From a virus: DNA of 64,000 bases. Below are positions 1 through 8,465 of this stretch, piece by piece. The position numbers were made by a program, and so were the translations under genes. Below the pieces are notes generated by a model. That model ran no database searches. It was not told the DNA's origin and saw only the letters and a program-made list of their open reading frames with translations. Each line of letters opens with the position of its first letter. The first letter of the stretch is position 1. The DNA is taken from IMG/VR virus record IMGVR_UViG_3300015360_000036, positions 1 to 64,000 of that record. The stretch is one strand, 5' to 3'.

Positions 1-71
1 ATAAAGATAAATATAATTTATTAGTATCGTTCGCTAGACATATAGCTGAATTGGATAGTGATGAAGGGTAA
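1..71 (+). CDS. C-terminal end of an upstream gene (partial)
   Basis: An open frame enters from the left edge in frame 3 and ends at TAA 69-71. The visible tail reads KDKYNLLVSFARHIAELDSD followed by EG. It overlaps the ATG at 61, matching the compact overlaps seen throughout the window. Too little is present for a function. Confidence 0.6.
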   Translation, partial: KDKYNLLVSFARHIAELDSDEG

Positions 72-525
72 GAAAGTAGATAGTGAATTTTTATCCTATT
101 TCATTACAAAATGTATAGCAATGAATAAGTTTTCATCTGAAGATATCGTATCTCAAGCAAAAGCAGAGATGGCAGATATAGATAAAAAGATAATGGAAGT
201 TGCTAGATTGAAATTGGTTAGAGGTAAACTACAAGATGTAGTTCATTCATTTGAGAAACCAGTTAAATTTATAAATGAAGATGAAGTGAAGACCCTTGAG
301 TTTTTTAAGATTCAAAATCAAAACATATGTAAGTATATCTGTGAAACTATAAAAAAAAGATCTAACGGTGTTGGAGAAATTTCTAATACTGCTTTCGATA
401 AGGAAGATTTGTTTTTTGCTATCAAACAACTAATAGAGGGCAAAGTTCTTCGTAAGAGTGGACTTTATTTGTATAAGGCTGAAAATTTTGATGAATACTG
501 TAAGTTTGCACTAATTGGAGAATAA
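61..525 (+). CDS. Hypothetical protein
   Basis: About 154 residues, not recognised. It is lysine- and glutamate-rich, with helical stretches in the first two thirds and a C-terminal segment (about residues 100-150) that alternates helix and short strands in a way that could be a small winged helix; that is only a guess. GTG at 58 or ATG at 61 can both start it, and neither has a clear SD. The next gene begins directly after its stop. No Cys-rich motif, membrane segment or signal peptide is visible. Confidence 0.7.
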   Translation: MKGKKVDSEFLSYFITKCIAMNKFSSEDIVSQAKAEMADIDKKIMEVARLKLVRGKLQDVVHSFEKPVKFINEDEVKTLEFFKIQNQNICKYICETIKKRSNGVGEISNTAFDKEDLFFAIKQLIEGKVLRKSGLYLYKAENFDEYCKFALIGE

Positions 526-885
526 ATGTTGATAGTTTCAGATAGGAAAAATAAATTCCATATAATTCAGATTTCGTTCACTAAACATCTTACTTATTGT
601 GGAACTAATCTTTTGAAGGATAAAAAGGTCAATACACTAAAATCTTCATATCCAAGAACTGTATGCACACAATGTGCTGAGATTTGGGATGATTATGTAG
701 GTATTAAAAATATAGCAACAATAAAGATTTATCGTGCTTTACAATACAGATTAGTATCAAGATTTTTCTTTATGAAGAGCCCTGATGATATTTATTCCAA
801 ACAAACTAGTTGTAAACGTATTGCATATAGTAAATCTTACTTCATGAAATTCATAAAAAATCTAAATGATAGAAACAAAAACTAG
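526..885 (+). CDS. Hypothetical protein with possible Cys/His metal site
   Basis: 119 residues, unknown function. The motif HLTYCG near residue 21 followed by VCTQC near residue 48 gives a His/Cys plus CxxC arrangement that could hold zinc. The start abuts the previous stop (TAA then ATG). It ends in TAG, a stop codon hardly used elsewhere in this window; a TAA lies in frame only two codons later. The next gene starts 20 nt inside it. Confidence 0.6.
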   Translation: MLIVSDRKNKFHIIQISFTKHLTYCGTNLLKDKKVNTLKSSYPRTVCTQCAEIWDDYVGIKNIATIKIYRALQYRLVSRFFFMKSPDDIYSKQTSCKRIAYSKSYFMKFIKNLNDRNKN

Positions 886-1201
886 TATTTCTAAAAGAGC
901 ATTATGGCACTATGTGAATAAAAAGATTAATAGATCTATTCATCATTCACATGTACTTAGTATTATAAGCATATTATTCGAAGAAATAACTGCCGATTTG
1001 GTGTCTGGAAAAGAAATACATATTTTCAATTTCGGTAAATTCAATTTGAAGCAGATGAAGCCGAGAATATATTTTGATGTAAATCAACAAAAACTAATGT
1101 TATCGAAAGGCAGTAAAGTTTTAAGATTTTTACTGTCGCCGCCAATTAGAAAAAAGCTAGTCAATTATATAGATATTGACAAAACGTTCGGGGGTGAGTA
1201 A
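866..1201 (+). CDS. HU/IHF-family DNA-binding protein
   Basis: 111 residues. The C-terminal half has the HU/IHF arm and saddle pattern: FNFGKFNLK (normally xGFGxFxxx), then a basic arm, then a strand and helix ending near FLLSPPIRKKLV. HU-type proteins bend and compact DNA and assist replication, recombination and packaging. The conserved arm proline region is replaced by a Tyr/Phe-containing stretch, so this is a divergent member. It overlaps the previous gene by 20 nt and the next by 1 nt (TAATG). The family assignment rests on motif spacing only. Confidence 0.7.
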   Translation: MIETKTSISKRALWHYVNKKINRSIHHSHVLSIISILFEEITADLVSGKEIHIFNFGKFNLKQMKPRIYFDVNQQKLMLSKGSKVLRFLLSPPIRKKLVNYIDIDKTFGGE

Positions 1202-1581
1202 TGTACAAAAAAGGAGCACGACAGACTGTGTTTGTTTGCTCAGGTATAGCGAATGGTAAAGAGTTGGCATCTGATGAGTTTGCTGCTTCTTCAACTGAGG
1301 AGGCAGCATCTTTGTTTTTAGATAAGTACAAAGTTAAACCAAAATCTATATTTGGACCGTTTTTTAAGAAACGAACTCAAATTCTTGAGACAACAACAGT
1401 GTTGAAATTCTCTAATCAAACCAAAAAAGCCATCTATGAAGGCTGGTTTGTAACTGCATTTGTTCTATCTGAGCCAGAGAATTATGCATATTTAGTATTT
1501 AATAGGCGGGTAGACGGACAAAAGTTACCCCCACCAAAAGGCACAATAACAGTTCCTATTTCAGAATTAAGGATTATATAA
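1201..1581 (+). CDS. Hypothetical protein
   Basis: 126 residues. An N-terminal segment of strands is followed by a segment around residues 28-52 (SDEF, EAASLF, then VKPKSIFGPF) that looks like a small alpha/beta domain. The C-terminal half is strand-rich and ends in VPISELRII. It starts within the stop of the HU-like gene and is followed by a TAATG overlap with the DksA-like gene, so the three are probably co-translated. No function assigned. Confidence 0.65.
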   Translation: MYKKGARQTVFVCSGIANGKELASDEFAASSTEEAASLFLDKYKVKPKSIFGPFFKKRTQILETTTVLKFSNQTKKAIYEGWFVTAFVLSEPENYAYLVFNRRVDGQKLPPPKGTITVPISELRII

Positions 1582-1934
1582 TGACAAATAACATGTTTCT
1601 AGATAAAATGAAAGAGATTTTGGTCACCCAGCGTCAGGCTTTAGTAAATAAGGCTCATGAGGTGGTTGATATAGACGATGATGGTGATGAGACTGACAGT
1701 ATTCAAGCGAACATTTTGATGGAAGTTAGTAAAAGGCTCTTAACAAGGGATAACGCTAAACTCTCTCAAATTGATGATGCACTAAAACGTATGACAGATC
1801 GCTGTTATGGTTTATGTGAAGACTGTGGGGACTCAATCCCAGAGAAGAGATTAGTCATTAACCCATACTTTTTGACCTGTATCTCCTGTGCTGAAGAGCG
1901 TGAGATTGAAGAAAAACATAAGAAGAGGTCATAA
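1581..1934 (+). CDS. DksA/TraR-family zinc-finger transcription factor
   Basis: 117 residues. The C-terminal zinc finger is clear: CYGLCEDCG near residues 74-82, then the family's RLVINPYFLTC and CISC, giving CxxC-x17-CxxC. The N-terminal half is a probable coiled coil with an acidic turn (VDIDDDGDETD) like the tip that DksA pushes into the RNA polymerase secondary channel. DksA and TraR alter initiation, including at rRNA promoters, with or without ppGpp. In a phage it probably redirects host polymerase. The start has a weak SD (AAGGA) about 8 nt upstream. Confidence 0.9.
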   Translation: MTNNMFLDKMKEILVTQRQALVNKAHEVVDIDDDGDETDSIQANILMEVSKRLLTRDNAKLSQIDDALKRMTDRCYGLCEDCGDSIPEKRLVINPYFLTCISCAEEREIEEKHKKRS

Positions 1935-1936
1935 AA

Positions 1937-2533
1937 TTGAACACTATTGTTACTGAAACAACAGACATTGGTGAAATTCCGGTAGATATATACCAAAAAT
2001 TAGCTGGCGATAGAATATTATTTATTAATGATTATATAGATGATCGGTTAGCAACAGATATAGTTGCTACTCTTATGCTAAAAGACAGTGAGGATGAAGA
2101 TAAAAAGATTACTCTATTCATTAACTCACCAGGCGGAAGTATTAGAGACGTATTCATGATCTATGATATGATGTGCTTAGTTAGGGCTCCAATTGAAACT
2201 GTATGCTTAGGATCTGCTATGGATGAGGTAGCAATCCTACTTGCTGCTGGTACCCCAGGTATGAGATTAGCTACAAAGAATTGTGTTATTTCAGTTGGAC
2301 AGTTAGTGCATGATTCAATGAGTTACTCAGACTTAACAGATGCTAAATCAATTTTAGATTTATCTGTAACTGATAATAAAAGAATGATGGAGGTTATTGC
2401 TAAAAGCACTGGTAAATCACTGAAGCAAGTTCTTGCTGATTTTCCTCGAACCGTATTTATGAATTGTCATCAGGCAGTTAAGTATGGAATTATTGATAAA
2501 GTAGTTTCGGTCAAGAAGGATTCATCAAAATGA
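1937..2533 (+). CDS. ClpP-like protein lacking catalytic Ser and His (ClpR-like)
   Basis: 198 residues with the ClpP fold signature: FINSPGGSI near residues 61-69, LLAAGTPG near 101-108 and YGIID near the end. Where ClpP has the nucleophile in GxAxSxG the sequence reads GSAMDEVA, so Ser becomes Asp96. Where ClpP has MIHxP it reads VISVG, so His becomes Val120. The Asp of the triad (in VLADFPR) is kept. It is therefore predicted to be inactive as a peptidase, like ClpR subunits of cyanobacteria and plastids. The start is TTG, since the first internal ATG would remove a third of the fold; an AGAGG-type SD lies upstream. Its stop overlaps the start of an active ClpP by 4 nt, suggesting a mixed ring. 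Confidence 0.88.
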   Translation: MNTIVTETTDIGEIPVDIYQKLAGDRILFINDYIDDRLATDIVATLMLKDSEDEDKKITLFINSPGGSIRDVFMIYDMMCLVRAPIETVCLGSAMDEVAILLAAGTPGMRLATKNCVISVGQLVHDSMSYSDLTDAKSILDLSVTDNKRMMEVIAKSTGKSLKQVLADFPRTVFMNCHQAVKYGIIDKVVSVKKDSSK

Positions 2534-3114
2534 ATAAAAATCATGATGATCATGATGGAAAAATGCCTGCCATTAGTAAGTACATGGAGAGCTATGTAAA
2601 ATTGGCGAAAGATCGTGTCATATTTCTGTCTGAGAATTTTTCCAAAGATACTGCATCCGAAATGTCGGCATTATTATTTTACTATGACAGCCAGAATTCG
2701 GAAGATGATATTACTATCTACATCCATTCAAATGGTGGTGATGCATCAGCACTAGGTAATATCTATGATGTTATCCAAATGATTAACTCACCAGTAAAAA
2801 CAATATGTATCGGTAAAGCGTATTCTGCTGGAGCTGTATTACTAGCGGCTGGTTCAAAAGGTAAAAGATATATCTTTAAGAATGCCAGAGTAATGATTCA
2901 TGGTATTCAATGTGTTTTCCCTATTATTGGTCATGATATTGCAAATTCAAAGAACTATTATAAGTTTTTAGATGAAAACAATGATAATATCATGAAAATT
3001 TTAGCTGACCATACAGGTCATCCTTTATCTAAGCTAAAAGAAGATTGTAAACGAGATGTATGGCTTGATGCAAAACAGGCGTTAGATTACGGTATTGTAG
3101 ATCACATTATGTAA
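2530..3114 (+). CDS. clpP: ClpP-like serine protease, catalytic
   Basis: 194 residues, the usual ClpP length. The triad is intact: Ser99 in KAYSAGAVLLAAG, His124 in RVMIHG, and Asp172 in LKEDCKRD, followed by YGIVDHIM. The oxyanion-loop motif reads SNGGD rather than SPGGS. ClpP rings degrade proteins delivered by AAA unfoldases such as ClpX or ClpA; no such unfoldase lies in the window, so a host unfoldase is likely used. The short N-terminus is His/Asp-rich and has no obvious propeptide. It overlaps the inactive paralogue by ATGA. Confidence 0.93.
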   Translation: MNKNHDDHDGKMPAISKYMESYVKLAKDRVIFLSENFSKDTASEMSALLFYYDSQNSEDDITIYIHSNGGDASALGNIYDVIQMINSPVKTICIGKAYSAGAVLLAAGSKGKRYIFKNARVMIHGIQCVFPIIGHDIANSKNYYKFLDENNDNIMKILADHTGHPLSKLKEDCKRDVWLDAKQALDYGIVDHIM

Positions 3115-3137
3115 ATTACTTTCCCTGGTTTAAGTAA

Positions 3138-4799
3138 TTGACCCAGGGTAAGCCAAAGATAGCAATATTACTTCATTTCTATATGAATAAAGAGGCACGT
3201 AAACAATCCAGTGATCCCATTCAAGAAAAGCTTAGGGCTCAAAAGGAATACTGGAATAAAAAGAAAGTCACTCCATTTATCGATAATTTGATTCATTTTA
3301 AGAAATTGATGAATGGTTCACCTTCAAAGTTTAATGGTGCCAAGTCTCAAATCGGTGAGCCTGTACCAGTAGACCCAGCCACTATAATTGCTATTCTATC
3401 TAGTGATTTTAATGAAATTGCTGCAATGGCAGCGTCTATAACAGATGCTCAACTACAATATTCTAAAAGTAGAAGAAGGAAAAAACAAGTTCAAACAGTT
3501 GATCCTAATCAACTAAACTTACCTTTTGGTAAAAATTCTTCGTTACAATTAGAAGCATCAAATAAGGTAACTAGATTTTTTTCACATTTGAATGTTCCAT
3601 ATTTTGGATATTCTTCGGAAGCTAGAGAAAGAAAATTTAGACTTACTCTTCTTACAGCCGCATCAAATATAGAAAAAGAAGTAAAGAAGCTAGAGCATGA
3701 AATACTTAGAGATAGCCCTGCTAGCATTCTAACATCTAGATTATTAATTAATAAGATTAATGATCAAATCTATATTGCCATGAGTCAATTAACCTTTTTC
3801 TCAGAAAGCAAAGCAGAAAAAGAAGAAAAAGCTAAGTTTACTCAATCAGGTCCAGTTAAAGGTGTATATCCATTCACACCACTAGCCGTTTTTCCTGGTG
3901 TGGTCTCACCACCAAAAGGAGAGCCATTGGCTGATAATGGACCCTCAGCAAATCCAGCATCCAACCGTCCTGCAAGTGCTGGTAATATAGCCGCTGATGT
4001 TCTTGATGAAGAAGAAGAGTTTGGTGGAATAAGTGTAAATAATATGCCTATTGGCATCGCAGATAATGATGTACACTCTCAACCAGGCTCTGCTCGGTCT
4101 GTTACACCATTAACTGATCCACTAGAAATTCAAAATGATGTTGAAAAGTATCATGGAAATATACCAAATCTCTTCAATGATCCTCTTTTGAAGGAAGTAC
4201 AATTAGCTATAACTATGGTTGTTGGAACTCAAAACCCAATAACGAAAGCTCAAAAAGTAGTTGAATTAGTTAGAGATTATGCTAATCTAATTACTTATGT
4301 TAATAGTCAACTTGGTACTCATGGTGATTCTTTACGAGATATTTTATTATCACTTAACAGAGCCTCAGAAAGATATTCCGAAAGATTAGAGACTTTAGCA
4401 GATAATATGCTTTCTAAGTGGATCAATAAAACTAAACACAGATTAAGTCCAACAAATAGGACATCAGCTCTTAGATTAGAAATATTTGAAAGTGCATCAA
4501 GAGTTAAAGATTTGATTGATGATATGATGAATTCATTAGAAAAAAGTCTAAATGTTTCAGAACTAGAAGTTTTTTTCAAAACACTAGTTGAAGAAATTAC
4601 TTTAATGGATAAAGTAATGAAACCATTAGAGTTGTTCACTAAGGGCGTAAACCTGGATAATGAATTTATGAAGTCCTTGGAACAAGGTAACGGTCTACAA
4701 AATGGAATCCAATTATCTGATAAGGATAAAGAGAACTTCCAGAAGATGGTTAGAAATAAGGAACTAAGACAAATGGTCAATATGAAGGGTAAAAAATAA
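3138..4799 (+). CDS. Hypothetical protein, probable virion or assembly protein
   Basis: 553 residues at most, unrecognised. It is largely helical with a flexible Pro/Gly/Ser-rich middle (about residues 240-340) separating N- and C-terminal helical parts, a layout common in phage structural or scaffold proteins. The segment QLNLPF near residue 127 resembles a beta-clamp-binding peptide. The start is uncertain: TTG at 3138 or ATG at 3183, neither with a good SD. A hairpin (CCCTGG at 3123-3128 pairing with CCAGGG at 3142-3147) lies just before and favours the ATG. It overlaps the DUF192 gene by 1 nt. Confidence 0.7.
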   Translation: MTQGKPKIAILLHFYMNKEARKQSSDPIQEKLRAQKEYWNKKKVTPFIDNLIHFKKLMNGSPSKFNGAKSQIGEPVPVDPATIIAILSSDFNEIAAMAASITDAQLQYSKSRRRKKQVQTVDPNQLNLPFGKNSSLQLEASNKVTRFFSHLNVPYFGYSSEARERKFRLTLLTAASNIEKEVKKLEHEILRDSPASILTSRLLINKINDQIYIAMSQLTFFSESKAEKEEKAKFTQSGPVKGVYPFTPLAVFPGVVSPPKGEPLADNGPSANPASNRPASAGNIAADVLDEEEEFGGISVNNMPIGIADNDVHSQPGSARSVTPLTDPLEIQNDVEKYHGNIPNLFNDPLLKEVQLAITMVVGTQNPITKAQKVVELVRDYANLITYVNSQLGTHGDSLRDILLSLNRASERYSERLETLADNMLSKWINKTKHRLSPTNRTSALRLEIFESASRVKDLIDDMMNSLEKSLNVSELEVFFKTLVEEITLMDKVMKPLELFTKGVNLDNEFMKSLEQGNGLQNGIQLSDKDKENFQKMVRNKELRQMVNMKGKK

Positions 4800-5191
4800 T
4801 GGAAGAAGGATTCGTACATCTAGATACCAAAGTTTTTCCTACCCTTTTGGCTATTTCTGAAGAGGAACAATCTAAAGGATTAATGTATGCGGCTTGGCCA
4901 CCGCCAGTAATGTCATTTGTTTACTCTTCACCACAGGTAAATAAATTCTGGATGAAAAATACGCCAAGTCCACTAGACATTATATTCTGTTGTAATGGAC
5001 AGATCACTCAAATACATAAGGGTGATCCTTACACCACAACAAAAATAGGTGATGATAGTTTAAGTGATCTTATTATTGAGCTTCCATTCGGAACTGTATC
5101 AAAATCTGGAATTCAATTATTAAGTAGGGTCGGGCTCGTCAGCCCATCCGGCGAGCAATTGATGAAAATCATAGCCACCAAGGCGCGCTGA
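4799..5191 (+). CDS. DUF192 family protein
   Basis: 130 residues. The family pattern is plain: a GLMYA motif near residue 27, FWMKNTPSPLDIIF near residues 50-63 (family WMxNTxxPLDxxF), and a C-terminal IIELPFGT segment. DUF192 proteins are small beta-rich proteins of unknown biochemical role, found free-standing in bacteria, archaea and phages. Most have a signal peptide, but none is seen here, so it is probably cytoplasmic or virion-associated. It starts in the stop of the preceding gene and ends inside a GC-rich inverted repeat. Confidence 0.85.
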   Translation: MEEGFVHLDTKVFPTLLAISEEEQSKGLMYAAWPPPVMSFVYSSPQVNKFWMKNTPSPLDIIFCCNGQITQIHKGDPYTTTKIGDDSLSDLIIELPFGTVSKSGIQLLSRVGLVSPSGEQLMKIIATKAR

Positions 5192-5219
5192 TTTTATAAT
5201 AATAAGATCCCTTGCGCGC
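5183..5219. repeat. GC-rich inverted repeat GCGCGC before the FtsK gene
   Basis: GCGCGC at 5183-5188 recurs at 5214-5219, separated by 25 AT-rich bases and followed by CAATTTTTAT. The two copies can pair as a GC-only stem, which could act as a weak terminator for the DUF192 gene. TTGCGC (5212-5217) and TATGAT (5234-5239) also make a weak promoter-like pair with a 16 nt spacer. Such GC runs are rare in this AT-rich window. Confidence 0.4.
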
Positions 5220-5250
5220 TCAATTTTTATGATTATGATGAGTGAAGACA

Positions 5251-6243
5251 ATGGAACCTATTAAAAATCTGAACGACATTCTCCATAACTTCAACATTAA
5301 AGCAACATGTGTCAATTATCAGAGGGTTGACAACTACTCTTTCTTTGACTTGCAGTTGAATGCAAGAACGAAGGTTAAAGAGATTGAGAAATATGCAGAT
5401 GAGATTTCTCTTGCAATGAAGACCGTTTCGAAGCCCAACGTCAAGATCATTCACGATCTTGGCGTTGTTCGTTTGGGGTTCGTTGCTCCTCGCGAAACTC
5501 CTCTTAACCTCTTCGAGTATAATACAAATACAGATGTTCCTAAGGGTGATCTTGTTTGTTTGCTTGGTCAGACGATTGACGGCAAAAAAATGTGGATGGA
5601 TATTGCTGCTAACCCGCATATGATTATTGCTGGTACCACTGGTTCTGGTAAAAGTACTTTGATGCATAATATCATCGCAAATGTACTGAAGAATAGTAAT
5701 GCAATCATCTATTTGATTGATCCCAAGAATATTGAATTCACTGAGTATGATAAAAAAGTTAAGAATCGTATCAGTGTATCATATTCGTATGATGAAGCTA
5801 ATGTTATTCTTGATGATATGATTACTACGATGGAATCCAGGTATGAACTGATGAAGGCTGGTGTTTCTGCTTCTATCTTTCCAATCAGGGTTCTTATGAT
5901 TGATGAATTTTCTGATTTGATTATGCAGGACAAGGGTAATAAGTTTTATGATAAGCTTTGTCGTCTTGCACAAAAATGTCGCGCTGCAAGGATTCATATC
6001 ATTCTTGCAACACAGCGACCTTCAGTTAATGTTATCAGTGGTACGATTAAAGCTAACTTCCCTGCACGTATTTCCTGTAGGGTTGCAAGCAATGTTGACT
6101 CCAGGGTTATTCTTGATACGAATGGTGCTGAAGATCTTTTTGGTAAGGGTGATGCTTTTCTAAAGGATAATTCTCGTTCAATGGAGCGTTTTCAGGTTGC
6201 TTACACTGATGCGCAGGAAGTTTGTAAGCATTTCGGTAAATAA
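5251..6243 (+). CDS. FtsK/SpoIIIE-type DNA translocase ATPase
   Basis: About 330 residues. The RecA-like motor domain has Walker A AGTTGSGKST near residue 130, Walker B VLMIDEFSDL near residue 215, and the FtsK-type HIILATQRPSV sensor segment. The C-terminal part (RISCRVASNVDSRVILD, then GAEDLFGKGDAF) is the typical FtsK ending. There are no membrane segments and no gamma domain, so this is a soluble motor of the kind that pumps double-stranded DNA. Possible jobs are genome segregation, concatemer handling or conjugation-like transfer. Arginine codons are mostly CGT and AGG, whereas neighbours use AGA, which suggests recent acquisition. The start is ATG 5251, or GTG at 5242. Confidence 0.92.
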   Translation: MEPIKNLNDILHNFNIKATCVNYQRVDNYSFFDLQLNARTKVKEIEKYADEISLAMKTVSKPNVKIIHDLGVVRLGFVAPRETPLNLFEYNTNTDVPKGDLVCLLGQTIDGKKMWMDIAANPHMIIAGTTGSGKSTLMHNIIANVLKNSNAIIYLIDPKNIEFTEYDKKVKNRISVSYSYDEANVILDDMITTMESRYELMKAGVSASIFPIRVLMIDEFSDLIMQDKGNKFYDKLCRLAQKCRAARIHIILATQRPSVNVISGTIKANFPARISCRVASNVDSRVILDTNGAEDLFGKGDAFLKDNSRSMERFQVAYTDAQEVCKHFGK

Positions 6244-7586
6244 TGTCCCACATTAACTTATTTGATATCGACAAATTAATTGAAAATTTCATTACTACAA
6301 ATGCTCAAGGTATAAAGAAAATTCATTCTATCTACTATAAGACTACAAATGATATATCTCTTAGATCATTAAAAGCCGAATTAGTTGATGAATTGAAAAC
6401 GGGCTGTGTGACCTTTATTAACAAAGGTCACGATATTAACACATTAAATCAATACCTATTTTATATAGTAAATGATTTTTGTAAGCGCAATGCTGTCATT
6501 CTTCCTAAGAAAAAGATTGATTATTTATGCCCTGGTTGCTTATCATTGGGCAGGAATGAAGTATTGAATAGTAATTTTCAATGCTATGTTTGTGAGTCGG
6601 ATCTTAAAGTAGCTACTGATCCCAAGAAAATAGCCTTTCTAAAAGCATTTCATATTCATTCAAAAAGTGGATATAGATGCCCCGATTGCAATAAGTTCAT
6701 ACCTAATCATTTTGGTAATCCTAAAATAGTTACTTGCCCATATCTAGATTGTTTTTTTGTTGGCGAAAGTTCAGATCTTAAAAAGATGCATCATCCTGCT
6801 TTGGAGTCAAATCCAGAAAAGCTAGTTTTAGATGCATCAAAAGATGGAAATAGGTCATTCAAAGATAATATAGTAGATCGTAATCCAAATGCCCTAGAAG
6901 CATTGGAACTAAAAGAGGAAATTTCTGCAAAAGTAGATATTATAAGGGAAACCATCGAATCACAAAATAATAGCTTAACATACAATAGTTCTAATTTTAC
7001 AATCAAGCATAAGCAACTTGTTTATCAAGCATTTAGTAATTTGCTAAGACAATTTCCAGTAGAGATGGTTGAGTATCTATTGGGGTCTGAGCAAGTTCAG
7101 CACAAAGGATTTCAGCATAAAATCTTTCAAAAGTATGTATTACTACTCGAAAATGATTTGCCTTTTACATATAAGAAAGCTAATAAGACTTATAAAGTTG
7201 AATCTTTACTTGATACTGGATTGAATCTATTTGATGGCATAAGCACTTTTGATTCTATTGTTACTGATAAATCTGAAATAAAGAATGAAACAAAAGAATT
7301 TTATATAGGCGGAAGAAAAGCTACTTATAGTAAGCCTTATTATATAGGTAAATTACTTAACGTTATAGATACAAATAGCAAGTCTTCAATAATCAAAAAT
7401 GTAACTAGCTACAGTTTTTCTAGGATTAAGTTGAAAGAAGTAGATCCTGGTACTTTGGTTACAGTCACTCATTTGAGAGTTCCGCCTCATTATCAAATGG
7501 GTGGAATGGTTCACGTAAATAGAATACGTAAGAAGATTGTAGACCGTGCAACATCTGTAATGAATAAGGATAATTATGAAACGTAA
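6243..7586 (+). CDS. Hypothetical zinc-ribbon protein
   Basis: 447 residues, not recognised. Two zinc ribbons are visible: CPGC (near residue 97) with CYVC, and CPDC with a CPYLDC pair around residues 143-165. The N-terminal 90 residues are helical; the C-terminal 200 residues mix strands and helices and end with a basic VNRIRKKIVDRA segment. The ribbons suggest DNA or RNA binding, perhaps in transcription, but nothing proves it. It starts in the stop of the FtsK gene (TAATG) and the following gene starts 11 nt before its end. Confidence 0.75.
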   Translation: MSHINLFDIDKLIENFITTNAQGIKKIHSIYYKTTNDISLRSLKAELVDELKTGCVTFINKGHDINTLNQYLFYIVNDFCKRNAVILPKKKIDYLCPGCLSLGRNEVLNSNFQCYVCESDLKVATDPKKIAFLKAFHIHSKSGYRCPDCNKFIPNHFGNPKIVTCPYLDCFFVGESSDLKKMHHPALESNPEKLVLDASKDGNRSFKDNIVDRNPNALEALELKEEISAKVDIIRETIESQNNSLTYNSSNFTIKHKQLVYQAFSNLLRQFPVEMVEYLLGSEQVQHKGFQHKIFQKYVLLLENDLPFTYKKANKTYKVESLLDTGLNLFDGISTFDSIVTDKSEIKNETKEFYIGGRKATYSKPYYIGKLLNVIDTNSKSSIIKNVTSYSFSRIKLKEVDPGTLVTVTHLRVPPHYQMGGMVHVNRIRKKIVDRATSVMNKDNYET

Positions 7587-8022
7587 ACCTGAGATTATTA
7601 AGGTAAAGCTTTCGTCAACTTTCGTTGGGAAGGGCTTTTGCAAATATTGCGGTGGTAAACCTAAACATTTCTATTATGTTAGAAATAGAATATTATTTCA
7701 CGATCAAAATAGTATAAGGCAACTGTTTCCGGCATTAATGACATTTGTTAAATCGTTTGGACAAGACTGGTTTACCTGGATTGCCCCTGGAATTCAAACT
7801 AAACAATCGCATATCGCTTATACTCCGAACCAATTAAAATATAATCCAAGAACACATAGTATGTATTCATCTAAAACAGAGAATAAATCTAGTGTATCAG
7901 AATACTTATCTTGTGATTGTGAACGTACGACTTGGGCATTCACACAAAAAGCGAACGATAAAAGACCTGAACTTCTAAATAGAAAAGCTAAAGGTACTTT
8001 TAAGGATAAGTTTGTTTATTAA
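7576..8022 (+). CDS. Hypothetical protein with CxxC zinc site
   Basis: 148 residues. CKYCGG near residue 22 and CDC near residue 115 could form one zinc site. A central segment contains WFTWIAPG. An AAGGA SD sits 5 nt before the ATG. Its stop overlaps, tail to tail, the stop of the minus-strand gene at 8019. Function unknown. Confidence 0.65.
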   Translation: MKRKPEIIKVKLSSTFVGKGFCKYCGGKPKHFYYVRNRILFHDQNSIRQLFPALMTFVKSFGQDWFTWIAPGIQTKQSHIAYTPNQLKYNPRTHSMYSSKTENKSSVSEYLSCDCERTTWAFTQKANDKRPELLNRKAKGTFKDKFVY

Positions 8023-8456
8023 AAGTGAAGAATTTTTAGGCGTTTCTTAACTTCAGCCTCTAGTATTGTGAAGTTATCTGAAAGTTCTTCGAATAATCTC
8101 CATTGTTTATCTATGATCGTGTAGCAAGAATAGTAAGAACTTTTTGCTACAGCATCATAATATTCTTTACTAGCATCTTTCAGATGATTCGGAGCCAGTG
8201 TATTTATGAAAAATATCCAATCTCCTAAATTCTGGTAGGTACTAAAATCATGTTTACTGCGGGCTTGCGCAAACAACAAAGTGACACTATCCTTAGAGAG
8301 GTCGAAGGATGCGGACTTGTATTTTCCATAAATACTGATAATGTAAGCTTTAGTGTCCTGACGGCACTGTAAATCTGATAATTTTTCCTCAAAAAAGCAA
8401 GTAATATTATTGTGGATTGTTTCCATAGCAAAATACAAAAATATTGAAAGACTCAT
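8019..8456 (-). CDS. Hypothetical protein, minus strand
   Basis: 145 residues, or 135 if the second ATG at 8426 is used; neither start has a convincing SD. It is predicted helical, with aromatic-rich segments (YQNLGDWIFFINT and KSSYYSCYTIIDKQW) and no metal or nucleotide motif. It is the only long gene on the minus strand: convergent with the zinc gene before it (4 nt overlap) and divergent from topA, whose start lies 9 nt away. The amino-acid pattern looks like a genuine conserved protein rather than a shadow frame, and no + strand ORF competes with it. Confidence 0.75.
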   Translation of the reverse strand: MSLSIFLYFAMETIHNNITCFFEEKLSDLQCRQDTKAYIISIYGKYKSASFDLSKDSVTLLFAQARSKHDFSTYQNLGDWIFFINTLAPNHLKDASKEYYDAVAKSSYYSCYTIIDKQWRLFEELSDNFTILEAEVKKRLKILHF

Positions 8457-8465
8457 AGGTTATTA

